From positions 40,396-104,395 of the forward strand of contig NZ_MBQD01000003.1 in the NCBI RefSeq assembly GCF_001693815.1: a stretch of DNA of 64,000 bases, given 5' to 3'. This DNA is from Tessaracoccus lapidicaptus (lineage in GTDB: Bacteria; Actinomycetota; Actinomycetes; Propionibacteriales; Propionibacteriaceae). Under the pieces are notes generated by a model, which was given only the letters and a program-made list of their open reading frames with translations, was not told where the DNA came from and did not search any database. Numbering within the stretch: position 1 is the stretch's first letter; the number at the start of each line of letters is the position of its first letter. The translations under genes and the position numbers were made by a program. This document shows positions 43,411-54,935 of the stretch, in pieces.

Positions 43411-43553
43411 CGTGCCCCGGGGCATTCCCGCCGCCGGGACAGGGCGGCCACGGCCGGCCTGGCCGAACGCGGCATCGGGGTGTGCCGCAACCAGGGCGTC
43501 CAGACGCCCCAGCGACCCACCGCCCTCGTGTGCTGACGCCGTAGGCTGGGCGC

Positions 43554-44216
43554 GTGAGCACTCCCCGCGCAGTCCTGTTCGACCTCGACGGCACCCTGGC
43601 CGACACCGTGCCGCTCATCGCGCAGCACATCAGCGACACCCTGGTCGCCCACGGCATCGCCTGCGAACCGAAGGACGTGTACCCGCTGATCGGCCGCCCC
43701 ATCGAGGACGCGATGCACGAGTTGCACGAGTTCTCCGGCGACGGCCAGTCCCGGATGCGGGCGATCATCGCGGAGTACCGCGCGGCGCTGCACGAGGCGG
43801 TGAACGCCGCAGGTCCGGACCTCGTCCTGCCCGGGGTGCGGGGGATGCTGCGGGACCTTCGCGACGCCGGCTTCGCCATCGGGGTGGTCACGGCCAAGGG
43901 TGGTCCGCAGGCCGAGCACCTGCTGACCATCACGGAGCTGCGCGAATTCATCGACGTCCTCATCACCACCGACGACGTGACCCGCGGCAAGCCCGATCCG
44001 GAGTCGGCCCTCCTGGGGCTCGACCGGCTCGGTGCGACCGCCGGCGACACCTGGTACGTCGGCGACGCCGTCTCGGACGTCGCCATGGCCCTGGCCGCCG
44101 GCATGCGGGCCCTGGGCATCACCACCGGCGCGGCGACCGAGGAGGAGCTGCGGGAGGCGGGCGCCGAGGTCGTCGTCACGCACGCGTCCGACGTGGTGGG
44201 CCTGGTCCGCGGGTAG
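43554..44216 (+). CDS. HAD hydrolase, phosphoglycolate phosphatase/PpaX-like
   Basis: Soluble HAD subfamily IA phosphatase (220 aa). Nucleophile FDLDGTLADT (9-18), a four-helix cap, TAKGG in motif II, motif III RGKPDPE and motif IV YVGDAVSDVAMA. Starts at GTG 43554. Relatives act on phosphoglycolate, pyrophosphate or nucleotides; the substrate is undecided. The next two genes follow at 11 and 10 bp, so a three-gene operon is likely. Confidence 0.88.
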   Translation: MSTPRAVLFDLDGTLADTVPLIAQHISDTLVAHGIACEPKDVYPLIGRPIEDAMHELHEFSGDGQSRMRAIIAEYRAALHEAVNAAGPDLVLPGVRGMLRDLRDAGFAIGVVTAKGGPQAEHLLTITELREFIDVLITTDDVTRGKPDPESALLGLDRLGATAGDTWYVGDAVSDVAMALAAGMRALGITTGAATEEELREAGAEVVVTHASDVVGLVRG

Positions 44217-44227
44217 TCTCGGCGGGT

Positions 44228-44782
44228 ATGGGACGCATCGTCTTCGACACCGCCACCAGCCTGAACGGCTACATCGCCGACGAGAACAACTCCCTCGCCT
44301 GGCTCTTCGCCGTCGACGGGGGCGAGCACCCGGATGAGGGCCTGTTCCCCTCCGGGATCACCGTCATGGTGGAGGGGTCCACCACGTACGAGTGGGTGCT
44401 GGCCGAGTCAGACATCCTGGCGCACCCCGAGAAGTGGAGCGAGTTCCACGGCGACCGCCCCACCTTCGTCTTCACGAGCCGCGACCTCCCCGTCCCCGCC
44501 GGCGCGGACGTCCGATTCGTCTCCGGGCCCGTGGTCGACGCGTTGCCGGCCATCCGGGAGGCGGCCGGCGACGGCGACATCTGGGTCGTCGGCGGCGGTG
44601 ACCTGGCCGGGCAGTTCCTCGACGCGGGGGCGCTCGACGAGATCGCGCTGTCCGTGGCGCCGGTGGCGCTCACGGGGGGCGCGCCGCTGCTTCCGCGGCG
44701 GGTGGAGTCGGACCGGCTGCGCCTGGTGTCGGCCGCCGCCGTCGGCCAGTTCGCGCGGCTCGTCTACCGGGTCGAGAAGTAG
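44228..44782 (+). CDS. Dihydrofolate reductase-like (RibD C-terminal family) protein
   Basis: 184 aa of the DHFR/RibD-C-like oxidoreductase group. N-terminal VFDTATSLNGYIAD is the typical opening, with FTSRDLP and DIWVVGGGDLAGQFLDAG (NADPH-binding Gly cluster) later. These proteins are seldom true folate reductases. It lies in an apparent operon with the HAD phosphatase and GlgC-like gene. Confidence 0.88.
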   Translation: MGRIVFDTATSLNGYIADENNSLAWLFAVDGGEHPDEGLFPSGITVMVEGSTTYEWVLAESDILAHPEKWSEFHGDRPTFVFTSRDLPVPAGADVRFVSGPVVDALPAIREAAGDGDIWVVGGGDLAGQFLDAGALDEIALSVAPVALTGGAPLLPRRVESDRLRLVSAAAVGQFARLVYRVEK

Positions 44783-44792
44783 GAGGCCTGAG

Positions 44793-46019
44793 ATGTCGCG
44801 GCCAAGGGTGCTCGCGCTCGTCATGGCGGGCGGCGAGGGCGGCCGCATGGAGGTCCTCACCGACCGGCGGGCCAAGCCCGCCCTGCCGTTCGCGGGCGTC
44901 TACCGGCTGATCGACCTCCCGCTGAGCAACCTGCGCAACAGCGGCATCGACGACGTCTGGATCGTCGCGCAGTACGAGGTCCAGACCGTGGTGGACGTCG
45001 TGGCGGGGGGACGGCCGTGGGACCTCGACCGCACGCACGGCGGGCTGCGGTTCATCACCCCCGAACAGCGCCGCGACCTCGAGGAGGAGGCGGGCTGGCA
45101 CGAGGGCAACGCCGACGCCATCCACCAGACCCGCGATCACATCCGCGAGCTCGACCCCGACGTCGTGCTCGTCCTCAGCGCCGACCACGTGTACCGGCTC
45201 GACTTCTCCGAGGTGGTGGCCGCGCACCTGGACCGCGAGGCCGACCTCACGATCGTCTCCACCCGGGTCCCCATCGGCCAGGCCCCGCACCACGGGGTCG
45301 TCGTCGTCGACGACGACGGCCGGGTGACCGGGTTCGCCCACAAGCCGGAGGACCCGCCGTCTGACATCGTCACCACGGAGGTGTTCGCGTACCGCACCGC
45401 GGCTCTCCTGGGGACGCTCGAGAGCCTGGCGCGTGAACTCGGCTCAGGCAGCTCGACGAACCTCGGTGACTTCGGGGAGCATCTCGTGCCGAGGCTGGTC
45501 GAGGACGGGTCGGTCCACGACTTCCGCCTCGGCGGGTACTGGCGCGACCTCGGCCGCCCCGAGACGTACTTCGCCGCCCACATGGATCTGCTCGAGGAAC
45601 GCCCCGAGCTGCAGCTCGACGACCGCACGTGGCCGATCTTCACCCGGGACCACCAGCGCCTCCCGGCGCGCGTGCGCCGCGGAGCGGTCATCGAGAACTC
45701 GCTGGTGTCCCCCGGCTGCGTCATCGACGGCACCGTCCGCGACTCGGTGCTGGGTCCAGGCGTCACCGTCGCCGCGGGCGCGGTCGTGGAGCACGCCGTC
45801 GTCCTGGCCGACGTCGAGATCCGGGAGGAGGCCCAGGTCCGCTTCGCCGTCGTCGACGAGAGCGCCGTCGTCGGCAAGGGCGCTGAGGTCGGTGAGGACC
45901 TGGCAGGAGAGGTGTCGACCGAGGATCTCGTGCTGGTGGGCATGGGAGCCCACGTGCGGGGGCGCCGTAAGCTGCGGCGCGGCGACCGGGTCGAGCCTGC
46001 CGGGGGCGGCCGGGACTAG
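44793..46019 (+). CDS. GlgC-like nucleotidyltransferase (glucose-1-phosphate adenylyltransferase family)
   Basis: 408 aa with an N-terminal sugar-nucleotidyltransferase domain and a C-terminal left-handed beta-helix (from about 300). The P-loop is MAGGEGGRM (11-19) and RAKPALPFAG (26-35), with RLIDLPLSNLRNSGI, WHEGNADAIHQT and LSADHVYRLDF. The overall plan is GlgC, but motif wording differs from glycogen-operon GlgC (usual GGxGxRL). No glgA or glgB lies nearby. It may supply ADP-glucose for another pathway. AGGAGG precedes ATG 44793. Confidence 0.82.
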   Translation: MSRPRVLALVMAGGEGGRMEVLTDRRAKPALPFAGVYRLIDLPLSNLRNSGIDDVWIVAQYEVQTVVDVVAGGRPWDLDRTHGGLRFITPEQRRDLEEEAGWHEGNADAIHQTRDHIRELDPDVVLVLSADHVYRLDFSEVVAAHLDREADLTIVSTRVPIGQAPHHGVVVVDDDGRVTGFAHKPEDPPSDIVTTEVFAYRTAALLGTLESLARELGSGSSTNLGDFGEHLVPRLVEDGSVHDFRLGGYWRDLGRPETYFAAHMDLLEERPELQLDDRTWPIFTRDHQRLPARVRRGAVIENSLVSPGCVIDGTVRDSVLGPGVTVAAGAVVEHAVVLADVEIREEAQVRFAVVDESAVVGKGAEVGEDLAGEVSTEDLVLVGMGAHVRGRRKLRRGDRVEPAGGGRD

Positions 46020-47074
46020 CCCAGAGTCGCCTCGAAGCCGCCGCTGGTGAGCATCGGGACGAAGCCCAGCGCCTCGTTGACCGCGAGCATGTAGCGGTTC
46101 TCGGCCGCATTCCAAGTCACGATGCCCGCGGCCGACGGAGCGAGGCGGCGGACCTGGATCAGGTTGGCCGCCTTGACGAGCATCCCGAGCCGACGCCCGC
46201 GGTGGCCGGGGAGCACGATGGTGTCCATCTGGTCGACGAACGCCGCGGGGTTGGCCCGCGACAGCGCCAGATCGCTGAGCGCAACGACCTCCCCCGTCGG
46301 CCGATGCAGCACCACGGCGTGGAACAGGCGGTTGCCGAGCAGCAGGACGCGTTCGCGTTCCCGCACCCGGTCCGCGTCCCATCGCGTCTCGACGACCTCC
46401 AGCGCACCCAACGGCTGGTCCACGGCCATCCGCTCCCGCAGCACCGCCACGCCCGCCAGCAGGTCGTCGGGCGACTCGCCCTCCCAGGTCCGCACCTCGT
46501 AGTCCTCGCCTGCGACGGCGCCGGCCTCGGCCAACGCGGTGTCGGGGTCAACGCCGGGGGCGGCGAAGTCGTAGCGGCTGACGCGCTCCACCATCCCGAG
46601 CGACAGTCCGTGCCGCAGCGCGAGCCGGACTCCTGGGTGCCGCTCATCGATGGCGCCGTGGCCCGACGGCGGGCGCAGGGCCGCGCCGTCGGTCACGGGG
46701 GTCTCCACCCAGGCCCGGACCCGGCGCACATCCTCGGGGAGCTCCGCGCGCAGTCGCGCCACCAACGCCTCGGCGACACCTCGCCCGCGGAACCCGGGGT
46801 GCACGAACACGGCCACGGTGACGCTGTCGGGGGCGTCGACGAGGTCGGTCTCGGCGACCAGGTAGCCGGCTGGGACGTCTCCGACGTGGGCGAGGTAGCG
46901 CAGCCGGCGCGTGTCGGCGTCGGCCCGCTGGGTGGTGAACAGCTCGAGCGGGTCGACGTCCCAGTGCGGTCCGCCGCTGAGTTCACGTTCGTTGGCGTTG
47001 ACGAGGCCGCAGAACTCGAGCCAGCGCGGCTCCTCGGGCGAGTCCGGCGGGCTCAGGGGCGTGATGGTGAGCAC
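46016..47074 (-). CDS. Tandem GNAT-domain N-acetyltransferase
   Basis: 352 aa with two GNAT domains. Acetyl-CoA-binding motif A of the first is HPGFRGRGVAEAL (about 92-104); of the second LPGHRGRRLGML (about 290-301). The layout resembles MshD (mycothiol synthase), but I see no decisive signature. It starts at ATG 47074 and its stop overlaps the GlgC-like stop by 4 bp. Substrate unknown. Confidence 0.82.
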   Translation of the reverse strand: MLTITPLSPPDSPEEPRWLEFCGLVNANERELSGGPHWDVDPLELFTTQRADADTRRLRYLAHVGDVPAGYLVAETDLVDAPDSVTVAVFVHPGFRGRGVAEALVARLRAELPEDVRRVRAWVETPVTDGAALRPPSGHGAIDERHPGVRLALRHGLSLGMVERVSRYDFAAPGVDPDTALAEAGAVAGEDYEVRTWEGESPDDLLAGVAVLRERMAVDQPLGALEVVETRWDADRVRERERVLLLGNRLFHAVVLHRPTGEVVALSDLALSRANPAAFVDQMDTIVLPGHRGRRLGMLVKAANLIQVRRLAPSAAGIVTWNAAENRYMLAVNEALGFVPMLTSGGFEATLG

Positions 47075-47191
47075 CGGGCGAGCCTAACGGGCGCCGGTGC
47101 CGGGCGGACAGTCCCAGGCCCGCGGCATATCGGCCCGGCCGGTGCGGTGCCGTAGTGTGGAGGGGCTGACGCCTTCGAGAAATGAGAGCCC

Positions 47192-48136
47192 ATGGCCGCA
47201 CCCGCCCTGCACGATTCGGTCATCGACCGCCCCGAGAGCCTCCGCTCATGGATCGGGCGGCTGTTGAAGGGTGTCGCGGTGGGCGTCGGGGCGATCCTGC
47301 CCGGGCTCTCCGGCGGTGTCCTGGCCGTCATCTTCGGCCTGTACGACCCGATGATCCGGTTCCTGGCCGACATGCGGAAGCGGTTCTGGCGCAACGTCGC
47401 CTTCTTCATCCCCATCGCGCTCGGCATGGCGATCGGCATCTTCGCGTTCTCCGTCCTGGTCAAGGCGGCGTTCGACTCCTACGCGGCCCAGTTCACGTGC
47501 CTGTTCATCGGCTTCGTCATCGGCACGTTCCCCTCGCTCTACCGTCAGGCGGGGCGTCATGGGCGCACCTCGCGGCATCTCGTCATCCTCGGCGTGGCCG
47601 CGGCGGCCATCTTCCTCCTCATGCTCGCCGGAGGGCAGATGCTGGTGCAGGTGACACCGAGCATCCCGGTCTGGTTCGGGTCCGGGGCCCTCATCGGCCT
47701 CGGCGTCATCGTGCCGGGCATGTCGCCGTCGAACTTCCTCATCTACTTCGGCCTCTACGACAAGATGGCCGGCGGCATCAAGGACGGTGACCTCGGGGTC
47801 ATCATCCCGCTCGCCGTGGGCGTCGTGGTGTGCGTGCTCCTGCTCGCGAGAGGTGCGGCATGGCTGTTCGACCGCTACTACGGCGCCATGTACCACCTGA
47901 TCCTCGGCATGGTGGTCGGCTCGTCGCTGGCGATCTTCCCCACCGTCGTGTTCCCGGCCTTCACCGACGCCGGCCTGACCGCCAGCGGGCTGACGCTGCC
48001 GGTCGCGGTGCTGTTCGCCGTCGCGATGCTGGTGGTGGGCGCGATCGCCTCCTACCTGTTCAGCAAGGTGGAGGACAACGTGAGCGACAAGCGCCACGAG
48101 ATCGAGGAGTCCGCCAAGACGATCGCTCCGAGCTGA
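47192..48136 (+). CDS. DUF368 protein, PopT-type polyprenyl-phosphate transporter
   Basis: Membrane protein of 314 aa with about 8-10 helices. The family carries two related motifs, here AILPGLSGGVLAVIFGLYD (about 34-52) and VIVPGMSPSNFLIYFGLYD (about 172-190), an internal repeat with opposed halves. DUF368 (PopT) proteins have been shown to recycle undecaprenyl phosphate across the membrane for cell-wall synthesis. Assignment here is by family resemblance only. Confidence 0.85.
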   Translation: MAAPALHDSVIDRPESLRSWIGRLLKGVAVGVGAILPGLSGGVLAVIFGLYDPMIRFLADMRKRFWRNVAFFIPIALGMAIGIFAFSVLVKAAFDSYAAQFTCLFIGFVIGTFPSLYRQAGRHGRTSRHLVILGVAAAAIFLLMLAGGQMLVQVTPSIPVWFGSGALIGLGVIVPGMSPSNFLIYFGLYDKMAGGIKDGDLGVIIPLAVGVVVCVLLLARGAAWLFDRYYGAMYHLILGMVVGSSLAIFPTVVFPAFTDAGLTASGLTLPVAVLFAVAMLVVGAIASYLFSKVEDNVSDKRHEIEESAKTIAPS

Positions 48137-48150
48137 CCGTCCGGGAACGA

Positions 48151-48180
48151 GCGCGCCCCGGCGGGGTCGCCGGGGCGCGC
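48151..48180. terminator. Strong hairpin between popT-like gene and tRNA-Gly
   Basis: GCGCGCCCCGGC (48151-48162)/GCCGGGGCGCGC (48169-48180) is a perfect 12-bp stem with loop GGGGTC. It lies between two converging units and can serve both strands. Confidence 0.85.
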
Positions 48181-48184
48181 GTCG

Positions 48185-48255
48185 AGCGGGCGACGGGAAT
48201 CGAACCCGCGTATCAAGCTTGGGAAGCTAGCGCTCTACCATTGAGCTACGCCCGC
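48185..48255 (-). tRNA. tRNA-Gly (anticodon CCC)
   Basis: On the minus strand: acceptor GCGGGCG (48255-48249) pairs with CGCCCGC near 48192-48186. D-arm TAGCTCAATGGTAGAGC, anticodon loop TTCCCAA (CCC), T-arm GGGTTCGATTCCC. 71 nt, CCA not encoded. Confidence 0.95.
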
Positions 48256-48340
48256 GCGTGGCCCCTAGGTTAGCAGGGTTTTCCGCCGACCCGGAACACG
48301 GCCGGCGCCACACCGAACAGCTTCTGAGTAGGCTGGCGGC

Positions 48341-51082
<2,742 letters not shown>

Positions 51083-51092
51083 CCCGGCACTT

Positions 51093-51148
51093 TTCTCGCT
51101 GGAGAGCTTCCTGCGTGCATATGCACAGGAGAAGCCCTGGAGCGAGAA
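51093..51148. terminator. Long imperfect palindrome between two convergent genes
   Basis: TTCTCGCT (51093-51100) pairs with AGCGAGAA (51141-51148). Inside lie partly paired arms and a perfect central palindrome GTGCATATGCAC. It is AT-richer than the surroundings. It sits between the converging dehydrogenase and phosphofructokinase genes and is probably a bidirectional terminator, although the AT-centred palindrome could also be a protein site. Confidence 0.6.
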
Positions 51149-51157
51149 CTATGCAGG

Positions 51158-52285
51158 TCAGTCGCCGAAGCCGGTGCCCACGTGCCGGGCCGCCGCGATC
51201 CACGGATGGTCGACGGGGACGGTCTTGAGGTTGCCGGCCACGTCCTCCAGGGGCACGGGCACCGCCTCGCCGGCCTGGGACGCCACGGTAACGCCGAAGT
51301 GACCCTCCGCGACCAGGTCCGCCCCGGCGGTGCCGAGGAGCGTGCCGAGCAGCCGGTCGTTGGCGTCGGGGGTGCCGCCGCGCTGCACGTAGCCGAGGAT
51401 CGTCACGCGCGACTCGAGCCCGGTCGCCGCCTCCAGCTCGGTCGCCACCTTGAACGCGTTGTCGCGGTGGCCCGCCTCCACCGACGCCTTGTGCTGCTTG
51501 GCCGCGGCCTTCGCCTCCGGCGTCGACGCCGACTTCACCAGCGCGATCGCCGCCTGCAGGTCCGCGCTGTCCGCGACGTCGCGGGCCCCTTCGGCGATGG
51601 CGATGACCGAGAAGTTGCGGCCGGACGCGGCGCGCTTCTTGATCGACTCCGCGATCGACTCGACGTCGTACGGGATCTCCGGGATGAGGATGATGTCCGC
51701 CCCGCCCGCGATGCCGGACCCGAGCGCCAGCCAGCCGGCCTTGTGCCCCATGATCTCGGCGATGATGACGCGGTGGTGCGAGTGCGCCGTCGAGTGCAGC
51801 CGGTCGATCGCCTCGGTGGCGATACCGAGCGCCGTGGAGAACCCGAAGCTCGTGTCGGTGTGCGCGATGTCGTTGTCGATGGTCTTCGGCAGGTGGATGA
51901 CGTTGAGGCCCGCCTCGCGCAGCCGGTTGGCGTTCTTGGCCGTCCCGCCGCCGCCGATGCACACCAGCGCGTCGAGCTTGTTCCTCTCGCAGTTCTCGAC
52001 GATGGTCGGCACCATGTCGCGGACCTCGCCGTCGACGACCATCTTGTGAGCCTTGTCCCGCGACGTACCCAGCACCGTCCCGCCGACCGTCAGGATGCCC
52101 GACAGCGCCGTGCCGTCGAGTTCCTGCCAGCGGTCCTCCGCCAGGCCCCGGATGCCGTCGCGGAATCCGATGAGCTCCATGCCGTGCGTGCCGATGGCGG
52201 CCTTCCCGAACCCGCGGATCGCCGCGTTGAGCCCCGGGGAATCACCGCCGGCCGTCAGGATGCCGACCCGCTTCTTCGCGCCCAT
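51158..52285 (-). CDS. 6-phosphofructokinase (PfkA-like)
   Basis: Glycolytic kinase of 375 aa. [16 protein letters not shown] at the N-terminus, [11 protein letters not shown] at 109-119, [13 protein letters not shown] (132-144) and IAEGARD. The classical ATP-PFK motif GGDGS reads GGGGT here, so the Asp is Gly, and the TIDND motif is preceded by Lys (PKTIDND), a lysine also seen in PPi-dependent enzymes. Phosphoryl donor (ATP or PPi) is therefore open. ATG 52285 has GAGGAGG 8 nt upstream. Confidence 0.92.
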   Translation of the reverse strand: MGAKKRVGILTAGGDSPGLNAAIRGFGKAAIGTHGMELIGFRDGIRGLAEDRWQELDGTALSGILTVGGTVLGTSRDKAHKMVVDGEVRDMVPTIVENCERNKLDALVCIGGGGTAKNANRLREAGLNVIHLPKTIDNDIAHTDTSFGFSTALGIATEAIDRLHSTAHSHHRVIIAEIMGHKAGWLALGSGIAGGADIILIPEIPYDVESIAESIKKRAASGRNFSVIAIAEGARDVADSADLQAAIALVKSASTPEAKAAAKQHKASVEAGHRDNAFKVATELEAATGLESRVTILGYVQRGGTPDANDRLLGTLLGTAGADLVAEGHFGVTVASQAGEAVPVPLEDVAGNLKTVPVDHPWIAAARHVGTGFGD

Positions 52286-52352
52286 TGTCTGAACCTCCTC
52301 GTCCACCCACACCCTAGCGAGGACTGGCCCGCCCGCCCATAGACTGGACCAC

Positions 52353-53015
52353 ATGCCCGAACCGAACCGCCTCGACGTCCTGCGGTGCGCGGACCAGGAC
52401 CGCGAGGTCGTGGCGACGCTGCTCAACAACGCCTACGCGGACGGTCGGCTCACGTTCGACGAGCACGCGGAGCGCATCGCACGCGCCTACGACGCCAAGA
52501 CCTTCGGTGACCTCACCGCGCTGACGACGGATCTCGTCGTCGTCGACCCGCCCCGCCCCGCCCCGCAGCCGCTGAGTGCCCCCACCCCCGGCTACCCGCC
52601 CATGCCGGCCGCTCCCCCGCGCAGCGGCCTGCCCGTCACGCCCGGCGCGTTCACGGGCGGCAACGCGCTGCTGTCGACGTTCAACCCCGGACGCATCGGC
52701 GTGGTCGCCGGTGAGGTCACGCTGAACACGTGGCTGGGCGAGACCCGCCTCGACCTCATCGGCGCCGCCTTCGAACGCCGCGACACCACCATCCACGTCG
52801 GCGGCGGACTGTGCGACGTCAAGATCCGGGTCCCCGAGGGTGTGGACGTCAACCTGTCCGGAGTGAGCCTCATCATGGCCGAGTCGAAGGTGACGGGCCT
52901 CCTGCCCCGCCCCGACGGCATCCGGCTCACGCTGGTGGGCACGCTCATCATGGGCGAGCTGAAGGTGGTCGGCCCGGCGATGGACCGCCGCCGCTACGAG
53001 CGGTTCATCCGGTGA
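52353..53015 (+). CDS. DUF1707 protein with cell-wall-active-response C-terminal domain
   Basis: 220 aa. The N-terminal DUF1707 domain (about 6-62) has [11 protein letters not shown] and [12 protein letters not shown] proline-rich linker (70-100) and a LiaF-like C-terminal beta region (about 125-210) with IMAESKV and [11 protein letters not shown] follow. These occur in envelope stress and antibiotic response proteins. Stop overlaps the next gene (GTGA). Confidence 0.85.
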   Translation: MPEPNRLDVLRCADQDREVVATLLNNAYADGRLTFDEHAERIARAYDAKTFGDLTALTTDLVVVDPPRPAPQPLSAPTPGYPPMPAAPPRSGLPVTPGAFTGGNALLSTFNPGRIGVVAGEVTLNTWLGETRLDLIGAAFERRDTTIHVGGGLCDVKIRVPEGVDVNLSGVSLIMAESKVTGLLPRPDGIRLTLVGTLIMGELKVVGPAMDRRRYERFIR

Positions 53016-53503
53016 CCGAGGACCTCTTCGCGCCCCCGGGCACGGCCTGGCAGCGGCTCTCCCCGAACTACCTGCGCATGAAGCTCCTCCTCATCCCACT
53101 CGGCTGGACCGCGCTGTTCGTCGGCCCCGCCGTCGCCGCGTTCCTGGTGGGGCCGCCGGCGTTGGGCTGGGCCGTGGTCGCGGTGTGGGCCGCGCTGCTC
53201 GCCTGGCGGCTGATCCGGGCGCCCCGGGCGTTCCGACGGTGGGGCTACGCCGAGCGCGACACCGACGTCTACCTCACCAGCGGCCTGTTCCACCGGCGGC
53301 TGGTGTGCGTGCCCTACGGGCGCATGCAACTCGTACAGCTGCAGTCCGGGCCGCTCGAGCGGGCCTTCGGGCTGGCCACGGTGGAGATGATCACGTCGTC
53401 GACGCAGGGCGGCGTCACCATCCCCGGCCTCGCCCAGGCGGACGCGGCCGCGCTGCGCGACCGGCTGATCGCCCGCGGCGAGACCCAGCAGGCCGGCATC
53501 TGA
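53012..53503 (+). CDS. PH-domain (YdbS-like) membrane protein
   Basis: 163 aa. Two hydrophobic segments (about 25-65) followed by a bacterial PH domain (bPH2): VYLTSGLFHRRLVCVPYGRMQLVQLQ. Starts at GTG 53012 overlapping the DUF1707 stop. It pairs with the next protein as in YdbS/YdbT of B. subtilis. Confidence 0.88.
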   Translation: MTEDLFAPPGTAWQRLSPNYLRMKLLLIPLGWTALFVGPAVAAFLVGPPALGWAVVAVWAALLAWRLIRAPRAFRRWGYAERDTDVYLTSGLFHRRLVCVPYGRMQLVQLQSGPLERAFGLATVEMITSSTQGGVTIPGLAQADAAALRDRLIARGETQQAGI

Positions 53504-54885
53504 TGAGCCTCTCCCCGGCCGACCCGTCGGCCCCGGCTGTCGTGCCCGCCCGTCAGGTGGTCGAGCACCCGAGCCCGCTCACCGGCGTGGCGCACGGCGG
53601 CATCGCCCTGGCGGCGGTCGTCGTGTTCTTCGTCCAGGAGTTGGGCGACGGCGGCCTCAAGGACCTCAGCGGCCAGGCGGTGGTCTTCGGGATCCTCGCC
53701 GCCGCGGCCGTGCTGCTGGCCGGCATCTACGGACTGTTCGCCTGGCGGACCACGGCGTTCATCGTGGACGACGCCGAATTCCGGGTCGAGCGGAGCTTCA
53801 TCTGGAGGTCGTCGTCCAAAGTCGACTACACCAAGGTGCAGGCGGTGGAGATCGCCCAGCCACTCGTCGCCCGGCTGCTCGGGTTGGCGAAGGTCCACAT
53901 CGACGTCGGCGGCGCCGGCGGACTCAACCTCGCGTTCCTCACCAGGACCCGGGCGGAGGCGCTGCGGGAACACCTCCTCGCGCGGATGGCCCGTGCCCGT
54001 GCGCTGCCCCCCGGCCCGGCGACCGCCCCAGGTGACACGGCACCGGCCGGCACCCCTCCCCTGGACCAGGCCGAGCCGCCCGAGGTGCTCGTCCACGCCG
54101 TCACGCCCGCCACCCTCCTGCTGGGCACCGCCGTCTCGAGCCCGGCCGCGGCCGCGCTGCTCGTCGCCGGCGCGCTGCTGGCGGCGTCCATCTGGGGCGG
54201 GGGCTCGATCACCTCCCTCGGCGCGCTCCTGGCGTTCGGGGGCTGGGCGTGGTCCAACGTCGGCCGCAACTGGGGGTTCCGCATGACGCGCCGCGGCGAC
54301 ACGCTGCGCATCTCCCGCGGATTCGGCTCCACCACCGCGCAGGGCCTCCGCCCCGACCGCATCCAGGGCGTGGCCGTGCAGCAGGACCTCCTGCAGCGCA
54401 TCACGGGCCTCTACCGCGTCACCGTCACGGTGTTGGGCTTCGCGGAGTCCGGCGACGAGAGCAACGGCGCCGCCAACTCCGTCGTGCTCCCGTTCGGCAC
54501 GTGGGCCGACGTCCTCACGGTGCTGCGGGCGATCTGGCCGGAGCTGGACCTCACCCGGGTGCAGCCGGTGCCGCAGCCCGACCGCGCGCGCTGGCTGACG
54601 CCGCTGGCGTTCGAGCAGCACACGTGGGGCGTCGGCGACGACGTCGTCGTGGCGCACCATGGCCTCATTGAGCACCGCCTGACGATCGTCCCGCACCGCC
54701 GGATGCAGTCGCTGTCGGTGCACCAGGGGCCCCTGCAGCGGAGGCTGCGGCTCGCGACGGTCGCGGTGCACACCACCGACGGTCCGGTGTCGCTGCGGCT
54801 GTACCACCTCGACGCCGGGATCGCGCGGCGCGTGTTCGAAGATCAACTGGAACGCGGGCGCGCGGCCCGCGCCGCCGTCGCCTGA
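53503..54885 (+). CDS. PH-domain (YdbT-like) membrane protein
   Basis: 460 aa with several membrane segments and three bPH2 modules, at about 80-165, 245-340 and 375-455 (motifs KVDYTKVQAVEI, RPDRIQGVAVQQ and VPHRRMQSLSVHQ, each followed by a short beta block). The start overlaps the upstream stop (TGATG). In B. subtilis YdbT/YdbS take part in bacteriocin resistance; role here inferred. Confidence 0.88.
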   Translation: MSLSPADPSAPAVVPARQVVEHPSPLTGVAHGGIALAAVVVFFVQELGDGGLKDLSGQAVVFGILAAAAVLLAGIYGLFAWRTTAFIVDDAEFRVERSFIWRSSSKVDYTKVQAVEIAQPLVARLLGLAKVHIDVGGAGGLNLAFLTRTRAEALREHLLARMARARALPPGPATAPGDTAPAGTPPLDQAEPPEVLVHAVTPATLLLGTAVSSPAAAALLVAGALLAASIWGGGSITSLGALLAFGGWAWSNVGRNWGFRMTRRGDTLRISRGFGSTTAQGLRPDRIQGVAVQQDLLQRITGLYRVTVTVLGFAESGDESNGAANSVVLPFGTWADVLTVLRAIWPELDLTRVQPVPQPDRARWLTPLAFEQHTWGVGDDVVVAHHGLIEHRLTIVPHRRMQSLSVHQGPLQRRLRLATVAVHTTDGPVSLRLYHLDAGIARRVFEDQLERGRAARAAVA

Positions 54886-54935
54886 TCCTGACCGCGCTCT
54901 CCGGCGCCGGGGGTGCTACCGCTACGCTACGGGCC

